Shown: positions 43,465 through 53,119, numbered from the stretch's first letter. The stretch: 64,000 nucleotides of DNA from JBBRYB01 sp038238115 (GCA_038238115.1 JBBRYB010000008.1:1-64000); one strand, 5' to 3'. Made by a program: numbers and translations. Notes: generated by a model from the letters alone, not told the origin.

Positions 43465-46257
43465 TCAGGCACGAAGACGCTCTCCCGGGGGGTCGACGAA
43501 CGCAAGTTCGGTCATCACTGTTGCTTCGACTCGGCGGCCGTCCGGCAGTTGGACCGTTACCACAGTGCCGGAGGTGGCGAGGTCCGGATCCACCTGTCCC
43601 AGGCAAATGGCTCGACCCAGTTCCGGTGACCTGCGACTCGAGGTGATGCGACCGCCGATCCGTTCGGCCTCGCGGACGATCTGACTAGCCTCGGCCGGAA
43701 CAATGTTCGGATCCGTCGGGAGGAGCGCCACAAGTTGAGGGGCACGGGCGGGAAGCTCCGACGCCCACGTGAGCTCAGCCTTGCCGACGAAGTCGTCCTT
43801 GTCGAGTTTGATCAACCACTCCAGCCCGGCCGAGGCGGCCTTGGTCAGCCCGTCGGTGTCTTGACCGACGATGAGGTGCCCCTTCTCAAGCCGAAGGATC
43901 CGTTGCGCCTCCACTCCGAACGCAGCGACTCCGAGGTCGTCACCGACCTCGAGCAGAGACTCCCACACGTGCAGGCCGTAGGAGGCTGGGACGTGGATCT
44001 CGTAGGAGAGCTCGCCGGTGAACCCGATTCTCCAGAGCAAGCACTCATCGACGCCAGCGATCCGACCCGTACGGACATGCATGTAGGGGAAGGCGTCCGG
44101 CTCGAGATTCACCCCATCGACGAGTCGACTCAGCAGCTCACGCGAGCGCGGTCCGGCAACGTTGATGCTCGTGTAGGCCGTCGTCACCGGTGTGACATGC
44201 ACCTGCCATTCAGGATGTTCGGTCTGCAACCAGTTCTCCAGCCATTCCCACACCGCGGCGGCGCCCGACGACGTCGTCGACATGAGATAACGGTCCTGTT
44301 CGAGCCGGCCGGTGACGCCGTCGTCGAAGACGACTCCGTCTTCGGCGCACATGACCCCATACCGGACGGACCCCACCGCCAGCTTGGACCACTTGTTGAC
44401 GTAGACAAGGTTGAGCAGCTTCGGAACGTCCGGTCCGCGCAGGTCGAGCTTGCCCAGCGGCGTCACGTCGATGATCCCGACGTTGCAACGGACGTTGCGG
44501 GCCTCCGCGACCGCATCGCCATAGGAGTCCGGGCGGATCCATTGTCCGGCGACCAGCGGCACCGCTCCGTGCGCCTGGTGCCAGGCGTGTATCGATGACC
44601 TTCGGGTGGCTTCGAAGCTGACACCCGCCAGTGCTCCCAGGCTGATGGGAGCGTAGGGCGGCCTCCAGACTGTGGTGCCGAGCTGGCCGACGTCTCGACC
44701 TGTCGCCTCCGCGAGGACCGCGACCGTGTTGACGGTCTCGAGCTTGCCCTGGGAAGGTCCCATCGTGGCAGTCGTAAACCGCTTGACGAGCTCGCTGGAG
44801 TCGTAACCCTCCTGGGCCGCGGCAAAGATGTCCTTCGACGTGACGTCCTCGGAGAAGTCCACGAACCCGTGCGTGGGGGAGCGGAACAGGGCTGGATGGG
44901 GACGGGCCGGCAGTGCCGTCACTGGAGCTGGGCGCCCGCCTCGGGCCCGAGCCGCCGCGGCTGTGCCCACCGCTTTACCGTGCGCGAGGAGCTCATCGAG
45001 GCTGCCGTCGCCGACGATGCCGCCGGTGGCGAACACGGTGTCCGGAAGGTCTTCGGGTGGCCGGAACCGCGCGGATGTGTCGTCCCACACGGGTGCCACC
45101 CCAGCCATGTTGAGCAGCGACGTCGGTGCTGTCCAGCCGGTTGAGGTGACCAGCAGGTCGGCGTCCACCCGAGAGCCGTCGAACAGCTCCACCGCACGCA
45201 GCCGTCCGCGACCTGTCGCCCGGGTGATGCCCTCGCCCCGACGGGCATCAACGACGCGAACCAGGTCGACGCCGGCCCCCAGCAGGTCGGCGGCCGCGAG
45301 GTCGCCTTCGGTGTTGGCCGTCAGGACGACCGCTCGAGTCCCAGGTCTCACTGCGTAGAGGTTGATGAGGCGTCGAGCCGCGGTAGCGAGCATCACCCCG
45401 GGCAGGTCGTTTCCCGAGAAGACGTACGGCCGTTCGATGAGACCGGCTGCGACGACCAGGGTCGCCGCTCGCGCCTTGATGAGACGCTCGACGACGTGCG
45501 GAAGGCCGCGCTGCAAGATGGCGAGCCAGTTGTCGTCGTAGCGACCGGTCACCACGGAGTTGACCAGCACCTCGATCCCGGGCTCGCCGCGAACTGCGGC
45601 ACGCAACTCGGCGAGCCGTTCCAGCTCTGTCGCCCCGCCCCAGCGCAGATGGCCACCGAGCGCATGCTCCTCCTCGACAAGCATCACGCGCACCCCCGCT
45701 CTTGCCGCGGCCAGCGCAGCAGCCATCCCGGCCGGCCCGGCTCCGGCGACGACGACCTCGGCGTGGGCGTAGCGCTTGTCGTAGTCGCCATGCTCGGCAC
45801 TTGGGCTGGTCCGTCCACCGGACGCGAACTGTGCAAGTACATGCTGATACGCCGGCCAGAGGCGCTGCGGCCGCATGAACGTCTTGTAATAGAAGCCGGC
45901 GGTAAGGAAGCGTCCGACGGCCTGGTTCGCCACCCGGGGGTCGAAGCGCAGCGAGGGCCACACATTCTGCGGTCTGACATCGATCCCCGGCGTCAGCTGA
46001 CGGTGACCGGCTCGCACGTTCGGCTCGTCACCGACCTGGACCGTGCACCCGGGGTCAAGGAAGCTGGCGGTCAGCACACCGCGCGGCCGCGAGTACTTGA
46101 AGCTGCGCGAGAAGACCTGAACGCCGTTCGCCAACAAGGCGGACACGATGGTGTCGCCGGTCAAGCCGGTGTAGCTGCGGCCGTCCCAGGTGAACGTCAC
46201 CGGGCTAGAGCGCTCAAGCACCTCCCCAGCCCGTGGCGGCAGCCTGAGGTCGTTCAT
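43465..46257 (-). CDS. soxA: Sarcosine oxidase alpha-type subunit (MgdC candidate)
   Basis: 930 residues. An N-terminal 2Fe-2S-like fold (SYTGLTGDTIVSALLA) is followed by an FAD/NAD domain with EVVVAGAGPAGMAAALAAA, then the C-terminal GcvT-type folate-binding region (from about 560). The alpha subunit binds NAD and tetrahydrofolate and receives the methylene group. ATG 46257 overlaps the soxD stop (ATGA). Confidence 0.93.
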   Translation of the reverse strand: MNDLRLPPRAGEVLERSSPVTFTWDGRSYTGLTGDTIVSALLANGVQVFSRSFKYSRPRGVLTASFLDPGCTVQVGDEPNVRAGHRQLTPGIDVRPQNVWPSLRFDPRVANQAVGRFLTAGFYYKTFMRPQRLWPAYQHVLAQFASGGRTSPSAEHGDYDKRYAHAEVVVAGAGPAGMAAALAAARAGVRVMLVEEEHALGGHLRWGGATELERLAELRAAVRGEPGIEVLVNSVVTGRYDDNWLAILQRGLPHVVERLIKARAATLVVAAGLIERPYVFSGNDLPGVMLATAARRLINLYAVRPGTRAVVLTANTEGDLAAADLLGAGVDLVRVVDARRGEGITRATGRGRLRAVELFDGSRVDADLLVTSTGWTAPTSLLNMAGVAPVWDDTSARFRPPEDLPDTVFATGGIVGDGSLDELLAHGKAVGTAAAARARGGRPAPVTALPARPHPALFRSPTHGFVDFSEDVTSKDIFAAAQEGYDSSELVKRFTTATMGPSQGKLETVNTVAVLAEATGRDVGQLGTTVWRPPYAPISLGALAGVSFEATRRSSIHAWHQAHGAVPLVAGQWIRPDSYGDAVAEARNVRCNVGIIDVTPLGKLDLRGPDVPKLLNLVYVNKWSKLAVGSVRYGVMCAEDGVVFDDGVTGRLEQDRYLMSTTSSGAAAVWEWLENWLQTEHPEWQVHVTPVTTAYTSINVAGPRSRELLSRLVDGVNLEPDAFPYMHVRTGRIAGVDECLLWRIGFTGELSYEIHVPASYGLHVWESLLEVGDDLGVAAFGVEAQRILRLEKGHLIVGQDTDGLTKAASAGLEWLIKLDKDDFVGKAELTWASELPARAPQLVALLPTDPNIVPAEASQIVREAERIGGRITSSRRSPELGRAICLGQVDPDLATSGTVVTVQLPDGRRVEATVMTELAFVDPPGERLRA

Positions 46258-46571
46258 GTCGCGGTCTCCTGGTTGGAGTCGGCCGAGGTCCCCACTGTGG
46301 CGTCAGTTCCCCGCGGGGTTGCCCCGCGAGCGTCTGACGGCCTTGTCCGGTTCGTGACGGTGTCCCGCTCGATCGCGATGTATCGCCGACAGCCCATCGC
46401 GTGGTACCAGTTCTCCCGAACCCAGCCAGCGGCGTTCTGCTGCGTGTAGAGGTAGTCGCGCCACTTCTCCGCAGTCACCGAGGTCGCGTCGGGACGCTCA
46501 CGCGACGTTCCCGCGTGCCGGAACTCCGAGGAGTTCCGCGGCCCGCAGTGAGGGCAATCGAGGATGAGCAT
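46254..46571 (-). CDS. soxD: Sarcosine oxidase delta-type subunit (MgdB candidate)
   Basis: 105 residues. MLILDCPHCGPRNSSEFRH carries the zinc-binding cysteines, and WRDYLYTQQNAAGWVRENW is the family core. The C-terminal 25 residues are polar and likely disordered. It lies 24 nt downstream of soxB. Confidence 0.93.
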   Translation of the reverse strand: MLILDCPHCGPRNSSEFRHAGTSRERPDATSVTAEKWRDYLYTQQNAAGWVRENWYHAMGCRRYIAIERDTVTNRTRPSDARGATPRGTDATVGTSADSNQETAT

Positions 46572-46595
46572 GCGCGAGGGCTCCTTACGTCGAGG

Positions 46596-47957
46596 TCAGT
46601 GGCCGACCGCCGCGGCGCCCTTTTCGCCGACGAGTCGGCCTTCGGCGAAGCGGGCAAGGTCAAAGGATGCGATGAGCTCAGGTGTCTTGCCAGTCGCGAC
46701 GAGCTCCGCCATCGACTCACCGGAGACGGGGCCGGCCTTGTAGCCGTACGTGCCCCAACCAACGTCGACGAGGAAACCCGCGACGGGCGTCACCCCCATG
46801 ATGGGTGAGTAGTCGGGCGTCATGTCGCACAAGCCGGCCCACTGACGCAGCAGTCTCAGCTTCGCGATGCTCGGCATGAGCTCCAGGACGTGGCCAGCCA
46901 GCTCCTCGGTGAACTCCAGCGAGCCACGCGTGGAGTACGAGGGGTAGGGATCCACACTGGCCCCGAACACCAGTTCGCCACGATCGGTCTGGCTGACATA
47001 GACGTGCAATGTTCCCGAGACGACGACCGTCTCGAGGAACACCTTGACGGGTTCAGTCACCGCGGCCTGCAACGGGTGCGTCGTGATGGGCAGAGCCACC
47101 CCGGCCATGGCTGAGACCAGTGAAGCCCAGCCGGCCGTGCAATTCACGACGACCGGTGCGGATACGTTCCCCCGGTTGGTGACCACCCCGGTGACCCGGT
47201 CGCCACGCACCTCGACGTCGAGAACTTCGGTATTCTGGTGAATCTGCGCGCCGAGTGCGTCAGCCGCACGGGCATAAGCCCAGTTGACGGCGTCGTGGCG
47301 GACTGTGCCACCCGGAGGATGGTAGAGGGCACCGAGAATCGGATAGCGCGCCCCGGTGGAGACGTCCATGTACGGCACCAGTTGTCGAATCTCGGCGGGT
47401 CCGATCACCTCGGAGTCAACACCTTGCAGCTTGTTGACCTCGGCGCGCCAGCGCATTGTCCGCAGCGAGCTGTCGTTGTGCGCGAGCGTCAGGTGCCCTC
47501 GTTGCTCGAACATCACGTTGAAGTTGAGATCGATCGCGAGATCTTCATACAGCTTGACCGAGCGGTCGTAGAACGCCACCCCCTCCGGCGTCAGGTAGTT
47601 GGACCGGATGATGGCTGTGTTCCGCCCCGAGCCGCCACCTCCGATGTATGCCTTGTCGAGGACAGCGATTCTGGTGATTCCGTGGTTGGCGGCCAGGTAG
47701 TACGCCGTTGCCAGACCGTGCACGCCGGCACCGATGATCACGACGTCGTAGGAAGACTCCAGGTCGTGGTCATGCCACGTCCGCGGCCATGGGCTCGACG
47801 TCAATCCCCGGCGTACCAGGTCGAAGGCGGAATACCGGGCAGGAAGCACCCGGCGGCCGGTCCTGGGTTGGTCCAGTGTCTTGCCGAGCGTGTTGACGCT
47901 CCGGGACAGTCGCTTCGCGCCTTCCAACAGACTCCCGTCAGGAGCGAGATTTCTCAT
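46596..47957 (-). CDS. soxB: Sarcosine oxidase beta-type subunit (MgdA candidate)
   Basis: 453 residues, FAD-dependent DAO-type oxidoreductase. After a ~65-residue N-terminal extension comes the Rossmann motif VVIIGAGVHGLATAYYLA, then GGGSGRNTAIIRSNY and the C-terminal SPIMGVTPVAGFLVDVGWG. It oxidises the N-methyl group of sarcosine or N-methylglutamate. ATG 47957 overlaps the regulator stop (ATGA), so it is translationally coupled to its likely regulator. Confidence 0.93.
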   Translation of the reverse strand: MRNLAPDGSLLEGAKRLSRSVNTLGKTLDQPRTGRRVLPARYSAFDLVRRGLTSSPWPRTWHDHDLESSYDVVIIGAGVHGLATAYYLAANHGITRIAVLDKAYIGGGGSGRNTAIIRSNYLTPEGVAFYDRSVKLYEDLAIDLNFNVMFEQRGHLTLAHNDSSLRTMRWRAEVNKLQGVDSEVIGPAEIRQLVPYMDVSTGARYPILGALYHPPGGTVRHDAVNWAYARAADALGAQIHQNTEVLDVEVRGDRVTGVVTNRGNVSAPVVVNCTAGWASLVSAMAGVALPITTHPLQAAVTEPVKVFLETVVVSGTLHVYVSQTDRGELVFGASVDPYPSYSTRGSLEFTEELAGHVLELMPSIAKLRLLRQWAGLCDMTPDYSPIMGVTPVAGFLVDVGWGTYGYKAGPVSGESMAELVATGKTPELIASFDLARFAEGRLVGEKGAAAVGH

Positions 47958-48586
47958 GATGTCGGCATCCCACCGTAGGCCTTGATGGACAGGAACTGTA
48001 CCGGCAGTTCGATCAGCCGCCTGGGGCCGTGAGTAACCTCACCGTCGAACTGTAGGGTGTCGCCTGGCTCGAGGACGTATGCCGCGTTGCCGATCCCGTA
48101 CTCCATCCCGCCGGACAGCATGTACAGCATCTCCGTTCCCTCATGCTGATAGAGAGGAAAGATCTCCGATCGCTCCACCAGCGTGACGAGCACGGGCTCG
48201 AGGCGCCGATGACTTCCACGCATGCTGCCCAGCAGCTGGTAGCAGTGTCCCGACCGGCTGCCCTTGTGCACGATGTCGAATCCCTCGCCTGCCTTGACGA
48301 CGATGACGTCGCGTTCCTCGTCGAGCCCTCGAAAGAACGCGGTCAGCGGCACGTCCAGTGCCGTCGAGAGGCGAGTCAGCGTGCTCAGGCTGGGCGCTGT
48401 CTGCGCGTTCTCCATCTTCGAGAGCATGCCCTTAGACAGCCCGCTTCTCGCTGAGAGATCAGCGACCGTCAAACCCAGCTGCTTGCGGAACTCGCGCACG
48501 CGCGCAGCAATCACCCCGCTGACCGCCTGCTCCAAGGATGCAGATGCGTGGCGCGATCGCGAGACCTGGTCGCGGTTGCCGTCCAT
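47954..48586 (-). CDS. XRE-cupin transcriptional regulator
   Basis: 210 residues from ATG 48586 (AGGAG close upstream); a GTG at 48643 would add 19 residues. The N-terminal HTH (GLTVADLSARSGLSKGMLSK) is followed by a cupin sensor domain (about 110-205) with HEGTEMLYMLSGGMEYGIG and LEPGDTLQFDGEVTHGP. Proteins of this build control amine and amino-acid catabolism. It sits in the middle of the operon between the glutamate-synthase-like and dehydrogenase genes and probably responds to a pathway amine or its glutamyl derivative. Confidence 0.88.
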   Translation of the reverse strand: MDGNRDQVSRSRHASASLEQAVSGVIAARVREFRKQLGLTVADLSARSGLSKGMLSKMENAQTAPSLSTLTRLSTALDVPLTAFFRGLDEERDVIVVKAGEGFDIVHKGSRSGHCYQLLGSMRGSHRRLEPVLVTLVERSEIFPLYQHEGTEMLYMLSGGMEYGIGNAAYVLEPGDTLQFDGEVTHGPRRLIELPVQFLSIKAYGGMPTS

Positions 48587-48666
48587 TGGCTCCTGCCGCA
48601 GCGGCGGAGTCCGGCTGCTCGGCGAAGTTGGGTCCGGCGCCACCGGGCGTTGTCGGGCAGGCGTGG

Positions 48667-50040
48667 CTAACGCCTCCCCGGGATCCAGTCAGTGCCGGCC
48701 AGCGGGATCTGCGCCATGGCGGCTGCCTCGACGGTCAGTGCGACGAGGTCCTCGGGTTCAAGGCTGTGAACGCTCGACTTGCCACAAGCCCGGGCGAGTG
48801 TCGTCAGCTCCATGGTCATGGCCTTGAGATAGTTGGCCATCCAACGCGCGCCCGTCTGTGGGTCGAGCCGCTGCTCGAGCTCGGGATCCTGAGTGGTCAC
48901 TCCCACCGGGCAGAGACCAGTGTGGCAGTGGTGACAGAACCCCGGGGCGGTCCCGAGCGCTGCGTAGTCCGCGGTGGCGTCATGCTCGGCTCCGTCATGC
49001 ACGTATGTCCGACTGTTGCAGCCGAGCGCGATCAGAGAACCGACGCCGAGCGAGACCGCGTCCGCTCCGAGGGCGAGCGCCTTGGCCACATCCGCCCCGG
49101 AGCGGATGCCCCCGGACACGATGAGCTGGACCTCGGTGCTCTTGCCGATGTCTCGCAGCGCTTGCGCTGCGAGACGGACGGCGGGCAGCGTCGGGATGCC
49201 GGCGTGCTCGATGAAGACGTCCTGGGTGGCACCGGTGCCGCCTTGCATGCCGTCCACGACGACGACGTCAGCCCCGGCGGCAACCGCCAGCTTGACGTCA
49301 TTGGTGACTCTGGTGGCACCGATCTTGACATAGATCGGCTTCTGCCAGTCGGTGGCCTCGCGGAGCTCGGCGATCTTGATGGTGAGGTCGTCAGGACCGG
49401 TCCAGTCCGGGTGCCGCGAGGCCGAGCGCTGGTCGATGCCAGGCGGCAGCGTCCGCATCTCCGCTACCCGAGCGCTGACTTTCTGCCCGAGCAGCATACC
49501 GCCGCCGCCAGGCTTAGCCCCTTGGCCGATCACCACCTCGATCGCGTCGGCGCGGTGCACATCCGCGGGGTTGAAACCGTAGCGCGACGGCAGGCACTGG
49601 TACACGAGGGTCTTCGACGCGGACCGCTCTTCTGACGTCATGCCGCCGTCACCGGTGGTTGTGGAGGTACCGACCTCGGTCGCTGCCCGGCCCAGCGCCT
49701 CCTTTGCGTGCGCTGACAGCGACCCGAAGCTCATACCGGCGATCGTGATCGGGATGTCCAGCACAATCGGCTTCCCGGCGTACCGGCTTCCCAGCACAGT
49801 GGTGGTGTCGCAACGCTCGCGGTACCCCTCCAGCGGGTAACGCGACGCTGACGCCGTCAGGAAGGAGAGGTCGTCGAAACTCGGTAGCCGACGCTTGGCG
49901 CCCCAACCGCGGATCTCGTAGCGACCGTTTTCGGCCATGAACTGGATCTGGTCGATCACATGCGGCGGGAAGGTCGCACTGGCCCGCAAGGGATGCTCGA
50001 CGACGGCGCGGCTGTCATCGGAGAGAGGGAGCTGCTTCAT
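48667..50040 (-). CDS. FMN-binding glutamate-synthase-like subunit (MgsC/GlxD type)
   Basis: 457 residues. It is homologous to the FMN-binding synthase domain of glutamate synthase: DIPITIAGMSFGSLSAHAKEA, IVSGGIRSGADVAKALALGA and VVVDGMQGGTGATQDVF. The iron-sulfur cysteine region is CHHCHTGLCPVG. With the two genes before it, it forms a three-subunit enzyme that in methylamine users makes N-methylglutamate. ATG 50040 is 4 nt after the MgsB-like stop. Confidence 0.88.
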   Translation of the reverse strand: MKQLPLSDDSRAVVEHPLRASATFPPHVIDQIQFMAENGRYEIRGWGAKRRLPSFDDLSFLTASASRYPLEGYRERCDTTTVLGSRYAGKPIVLDIPITIAGMSFGSLSAHAKEALGRAATEVGTSTTTGDGGMTSEERSASKTLVYQCLPSRYGFNPADVHRADAIEVVIGQGAKPGGGGMLLGQKVSARVAEMRTLPPGIDQRSASRHPDWTGPDDLTIKIAELREATDWQKPIYVKIGATRVTNDVKLAVAAGADVVVVDGMQGGTGATQDVFIEHAGIPTLPAVRLAAQALRDIGKSTEVQLIVSGGIRSGADVAKALALGADAVSLGVGSLIALGCNSRTYVHDGAEHDATADYAALGTAPGFCHHCHTGLCPVGVTTQDPELEQRLDPQTGARWMANYLKAMTMELTTLARACGKSSVHSLEPEDLVALTVEAAAMAQIPLAGTDWIPGRR

Positions 50041-50044
50041 GTGG

Positions 50045-50722
50045 TCAGTACCTCTGGCCCTTCAAAGCGTCGAAGTTGTACAGCTGCTTCGCGGATGCGA
50101 CGCGGGTGACGTTCTCGGGGTTGATGTGGGTGAAGCCACTCTGATCGACGAGATCCTTCAGGTGCATGACATCCGTCTCGGTAAGGTCCTCTACTTGGGC
50201 GTCTGCCCCGAGGCCACGGATTGTCCCGTGCACGTAGACCACCGCCTCGTACAAGGAGTCGCCGAGTGCATCCCCTGCATCGCCTCCGACGAGGATGGTC
50301 CCTGCCTGGGCCATGAACGCACCGACGTTGCCGATATCTCCAGCCACGACAAGGGTGCCTCCCTTCAGCGAGATGCCCGCCCGTAGCGAAGCATCCCCTG
50401 CGATGAATACGTGGCCACCGTGCGCGCTGGCGCCCGCCGCCTCGGATGCATTGCCCGTGACGCGGACCACACCGCTCATAAGGTTCTCCGCCACCCCCCA
50501 GCCGACCGACCCGCGAACTGTGACGTCCGGCCCGTTGGACAGGCCAGCGATGTAGTAGCCGGAGTTCCCCTCGATCGTGATGTCCAGATCCGTCTCGAGT
50601 CCGACCGCAAGGTTGTGAGCACCGCGCGGTTCGTGGATCTGGACCTGTGTGCCGGCGGGGAGCGACCGGAGGGTCTTGTTGATCTCCCGTACCGACGACT
50701 GGGCGCAGCTCAGCGTGACCAC
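50045..50722 (-). CDS. GXGXG-motif glutamate-synthase-like subunit (MgsB/GlxC type)
   Basis: 225 residues forming the right-handed beta-helix of the GltB C-terminal domain. Repeating Gly-rich turns include VRGSVGWGVAENLMSG, GASAHGGHVFIAGDAS and KGGTLVVAGDIGNVGAFM. GTG 50722 overlaps the preceding amidotransferase gene by 13 nt. It is structural, linking amidotransferase and FMN subunits. Confidence 0.88.
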   Translation of the reverse strand: MVTLSCAQSSVREINKTLRSLPAGTQVQIHEPRGAHNLAVGLETDLDITIEGNSGYYIAGLSNGPDVTVRGSVGWGVAENLMSGVVRVTGNASEAAGASAHGGHVFIAGDASLRAGISLKGGTLVVAGDIGNVGAFMAQAGTILVGGDAGDALGDSLYEAVVYVHGTIRGLGADAQVEDLTETDVMHLKDLVDQSGFTHINPENVTRVASAKQLYNFDALKGQRY

Positions 50723-51606
50723 GCGTGCACTTCCTCAGGCATGGGTTCGAAGACTCTGGCCGAGTCGATACCCGGAAGCGTTGCCAGGGCGTGGTACTCG
50801 CTCGCCACTGCCACGTAGGACGGTGACTCGGCTACGACCAGCGGCTTGCAGGCGAACGGGTCACGCACGACCGCGAACTCTTCGCGGGTTGTCACCAGCA
50901 GCGTGAAGAAGCCGTCGAACTCCTTCAGCACCATGCGTAGCGCGTCGTTCAGGTCGTCGCCGTCGGCGAGTCGCTGACCGACGTAGCGCGCGGCAACCTC
51001 GGAGTCGTTGTCGGTCTCGCAGTACACGCCGATGTCCTCCAGGCGCCGACGTTGCGTCGCGTGGTTGGAAAAGGTGCCGTTGTGGACCAGGCACAGGTCG
51101 GCCGACGGTGTGAACGGATGCGAGTGTGCGGTCGTCACCGCCGACTCCGTTGCCATGCGCGTGTGGCCAATCGCCTGATATCCGGCCGCCTCCGCGATGC
51201 CATAGCGCTGGCAGATGTCGGCCGGGGATCCGATGTCCTTGTAGACCTCGAGGGAGCGCCCGTACCCCACGACGCTGACCTCCGCGGCACGAGCACGAAC
51301 CTCGGCGAGGACTCTGTCGGGAGGACCGCCGACCTCAATGACGGCGGTATTTCCCCTCACCGCCACGTTGACGGGGCTGTCGAGGGCCGTGCCGAGGTCG
51401 CCACCCAGTCGATCCCACTCGAAGCCTTCGACGCTCGAACGCAGCGACAGGCGCAGTCGGCCCTCGGCAACCGGTGAGCCGTAAAGAGCCACGCCGGCTG
51501 AGTCGGGACCACGCGTCGTCATCGCGGTCAACATCGGGGTCAGGAGTTGACCAAGTTCGGGTTCGAGTGCAGGGTCCTTCACATGCAGCCCAACGATTCC
51601 GCACAC
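50710..51606 (-). CDS. Class II glutamine amidotransferase (MgsA/GlxB type)
   Basis: 298 residues from GTG 51606 (GGAGG 9 nt upstream). After Met removal the N-terminus is CGIVGLHVKD, placing the catalytic cysteine at position 1 as required for Ntn-type amidotransferases. Other glutaminase blocks are GHTRMATESAVTTAHSHPF and LVHNGTFSNH. The longer frame to 51756 would bury the cysteine and is rejected. It opens the long leftward operon, divergent from the GS-like gene. Confidence 0.88.
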   Translation of the reverse strand: MCGIVGLHVKDPALEPELGQLLTPMLTAMTTRGPDSAGVALYGSPVAEGRLRLSLRSSVEGFEWDRLGGDLGTALDSPVNVAVRGNTAVIEVGGPPDRVLAEVRARAAEVSVVGYGRSLEVYKDIGSPADICQRYGIAEAAGYQAIGHTRMATESAVTTAHSHPFTPSADLCLVHNGTFSNHATQRRRLEDIGVYCETDNDSEVAARYVGQRLADGDDLNDALRMVLKEFDGFFTLLVTTREEFAVVRDPFACKPLVVAESPSYVAVASEYHALATLPGIDSARVFEPMPEEVHAWSR

Positions 51607-51743
51607 GACTCTCAACCTCCGCTCACCCCGCGCCGGGGACTGGCGCATTCTGTCAACTGAGAGTACACATAGTTTCCTCACAGGCAACAGAACCCTCTTG
51701 ACATCAATCACCCGATCGGCGCGGCCCACCACAGGAGGTGCGG
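51607..51743. promoter_or_regulatory. Divergent control region of the amine-catabolism cluster
   Basis: 137 nt separating the leftward operon from the GS-like gene. It contains TTGACA at 51698-51703 and the imperfect inverted pair CTGTCAACTG / CAGGCAACAG (about 51651-51690; 7 of 10 positions complementary), a candidate operator for the XRE-cupin protein. No other gene is present. Confidence 0.45.
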
Positions 51744-53102
51744 ATGAACGACGCACATGAGGAACTCAGAGCCCGAGCCAACGACGACGGCATCGAGTTC
51801 TTTTTCGCGATGTTCGTAGACATGCACGGCAAGCCGTGCGCCAAGCTCATCCCGATGTCGTCCATCGACCTCATGCTCGGAGGCGGTGCTGGGTTCGCCG
51901 GCTTCGCCGCAGGACCCATGGGCCAGACACCCGCAGATCCCGACATCCTCGTCGTCCCGGATCCCGCCTCGTATACCCCCGTCCCGTGGCAGCCGGGTCT
52001 GGCGGTGCTGCAATGCGACCCCCACGTCGAGGGGGAGCCATGGCCCTATGCACCGCGTGTCATCCTCAAGAATCAGCTGGCCAAGCTTGTCGATCGCGGA
52101 TTGACCTACAACACGGGCGTCGAGGCGGAGTACATGCTCGTTCGCCGCATGCCGGGCGGCGGTATCGAGGTTGCAGACCCACTCGACACTGCGACGGCAC
52201 CGTGTTATGACGCCAAGGCCCTGACGCGCATGTACCCGTACCTGACAACGGTGTCGCGCTACATGAACCAGCTTGGCTGGACCAACTACGCCAACGACCA
52301 CGAGGATGCGAACGGACAGTTCGAGCAGAACTTCAAGTACGCCGACGCACTGACTACCGCCGACCGGCTCATCTTCTTCCGCTACATGGTGCACACCCTG
52401 GCCCACGAAGCCGGGCTGGCAGCCACGTTCATGCCAAAGCCCTTTGCCAACCTCACTGGCAACGGGCTCCACGTCCACTCCAGCCTCTGGGATACGCAGA
52501 CCGGTGACGAACTCTTCGCAGCCTCTGACGACTCGCGTGCGCTCGGTCTGTCGCCCCTCGCGTACCAGTTCGCAGCGGGTGTCATCGAGCACGCCCCGGC
52601 CATGGCGGCCGTGACATGTCCAACGGTGAACTCGTACAAACGGATGGGTGTCGGTGCGCCGGACTCGGGCGCGACCTGGGCCCCCGCCTATGCCACGTAC
52701 GGCGGAAACAACCGTACGCAGATGCTGCGCGTCCCAGAAGGAGGTCGCATCGAGAATCGGGGGTGTGATGGTTCGGCCAACCCGTATCTGGCGTTCACGG
52801 TGATGCTCGCCGCAGGCCTGGACGGGGTCGACCGCGAGCTCGATCCCGGCGAGCCGAACACTGACAACCTGTACACGATCTCAGCCAGCGAAGTGGCCAA
52901 GCGCGGAATCGCGTCAATGCCAACAACGCTGCTCCACGCGGTGGACGCGCTCGTCGAGGACGACGTCCTCCGCACAGCCCTCGGCCGATGCCCCGACCGC
53001 GACTACATCGACTACTTCGCCGACATCAAGCGCGCCGAGTTCGCTGCCTGGCACGGCGTTGTCAGCGATTGGGAAGTCGAGCGCTATCTCACGCTGTACT
53101 GA
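51744..53102 (+). CDS. glnT: Type III glutamine-synthetase-like enzyme (gamma-glutamylmethylamide synthetase candidate)
   Basis: 452 residues. GS family: FFFAMFVDMHGKPCAKLIP at the start, EAEYMLVRR, NDHEDANGQFEQNF, NGLHVHSSLWD, and CPTVNSYKRMG with RVPEGGRIENRGCDGSANPY as the ATP/glutamate-binding region. GlnT/GmaS enzymes join glutamate to ammonia or methylamine. Divergent to mgs/mgd-like genes, gamma-glutamylmethylamide synthesis is likely. ATG 51744 follows AGGAGG at 5 nt. Confidence 0.88.
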   Translation: MNDAHEELRARANDDGIEFFFAMFVDMHGKPCAKLIPMSSIDLMLGGGAGFAGFAAGPMGQTPADPDILVVPDPASYTPVPWQPGLAVLQCDPHVEGEPWPYAPRVILKNQLAKLVDRGLTYNTGVEAEYMLVRRMPGGGIEVADPLDTATAPCYDAKALTRMYPYLTTVSRYMNQLGWTNYANDHEDANGQFEQNFKYADALTTADRLIFFRYMVHTLAHEAGLAATFMPKPFANLTGNGLHVHSSLWDTQTGDELFAASDDSRALGLSPLAYQFAAGVIEHAPAMAAVTCPTVNSYKRMGVGAPDSGATWAPAYATYGGNNRTQMLRVPEGGRIENRGCDGSANPYLAFTVMLAAGLDGVDRELDPGEPNTDNLYTISASEVAKRGIASMPTTLLHAVDALVEDDVLRTALGRCPDRDYIDYFADIKRAEFAAWHGVVSDWEVERYLTLY

Positions 53103-53119
53103 AGACTTGGGGCGAGTGG

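Noticed and set aside
42367..43629. Long plus-strand frame opposite soxG and GNAT
   Set aside because: It is antisense to well-supported genes, shows no domain, and is explained by codon bias on the other strand.
48538..49635. 365-codon plus-strand frame opposite the FMN-binding synthase subunit
   Set aside because: Antisense shadow of a conserved gene, with no family features.
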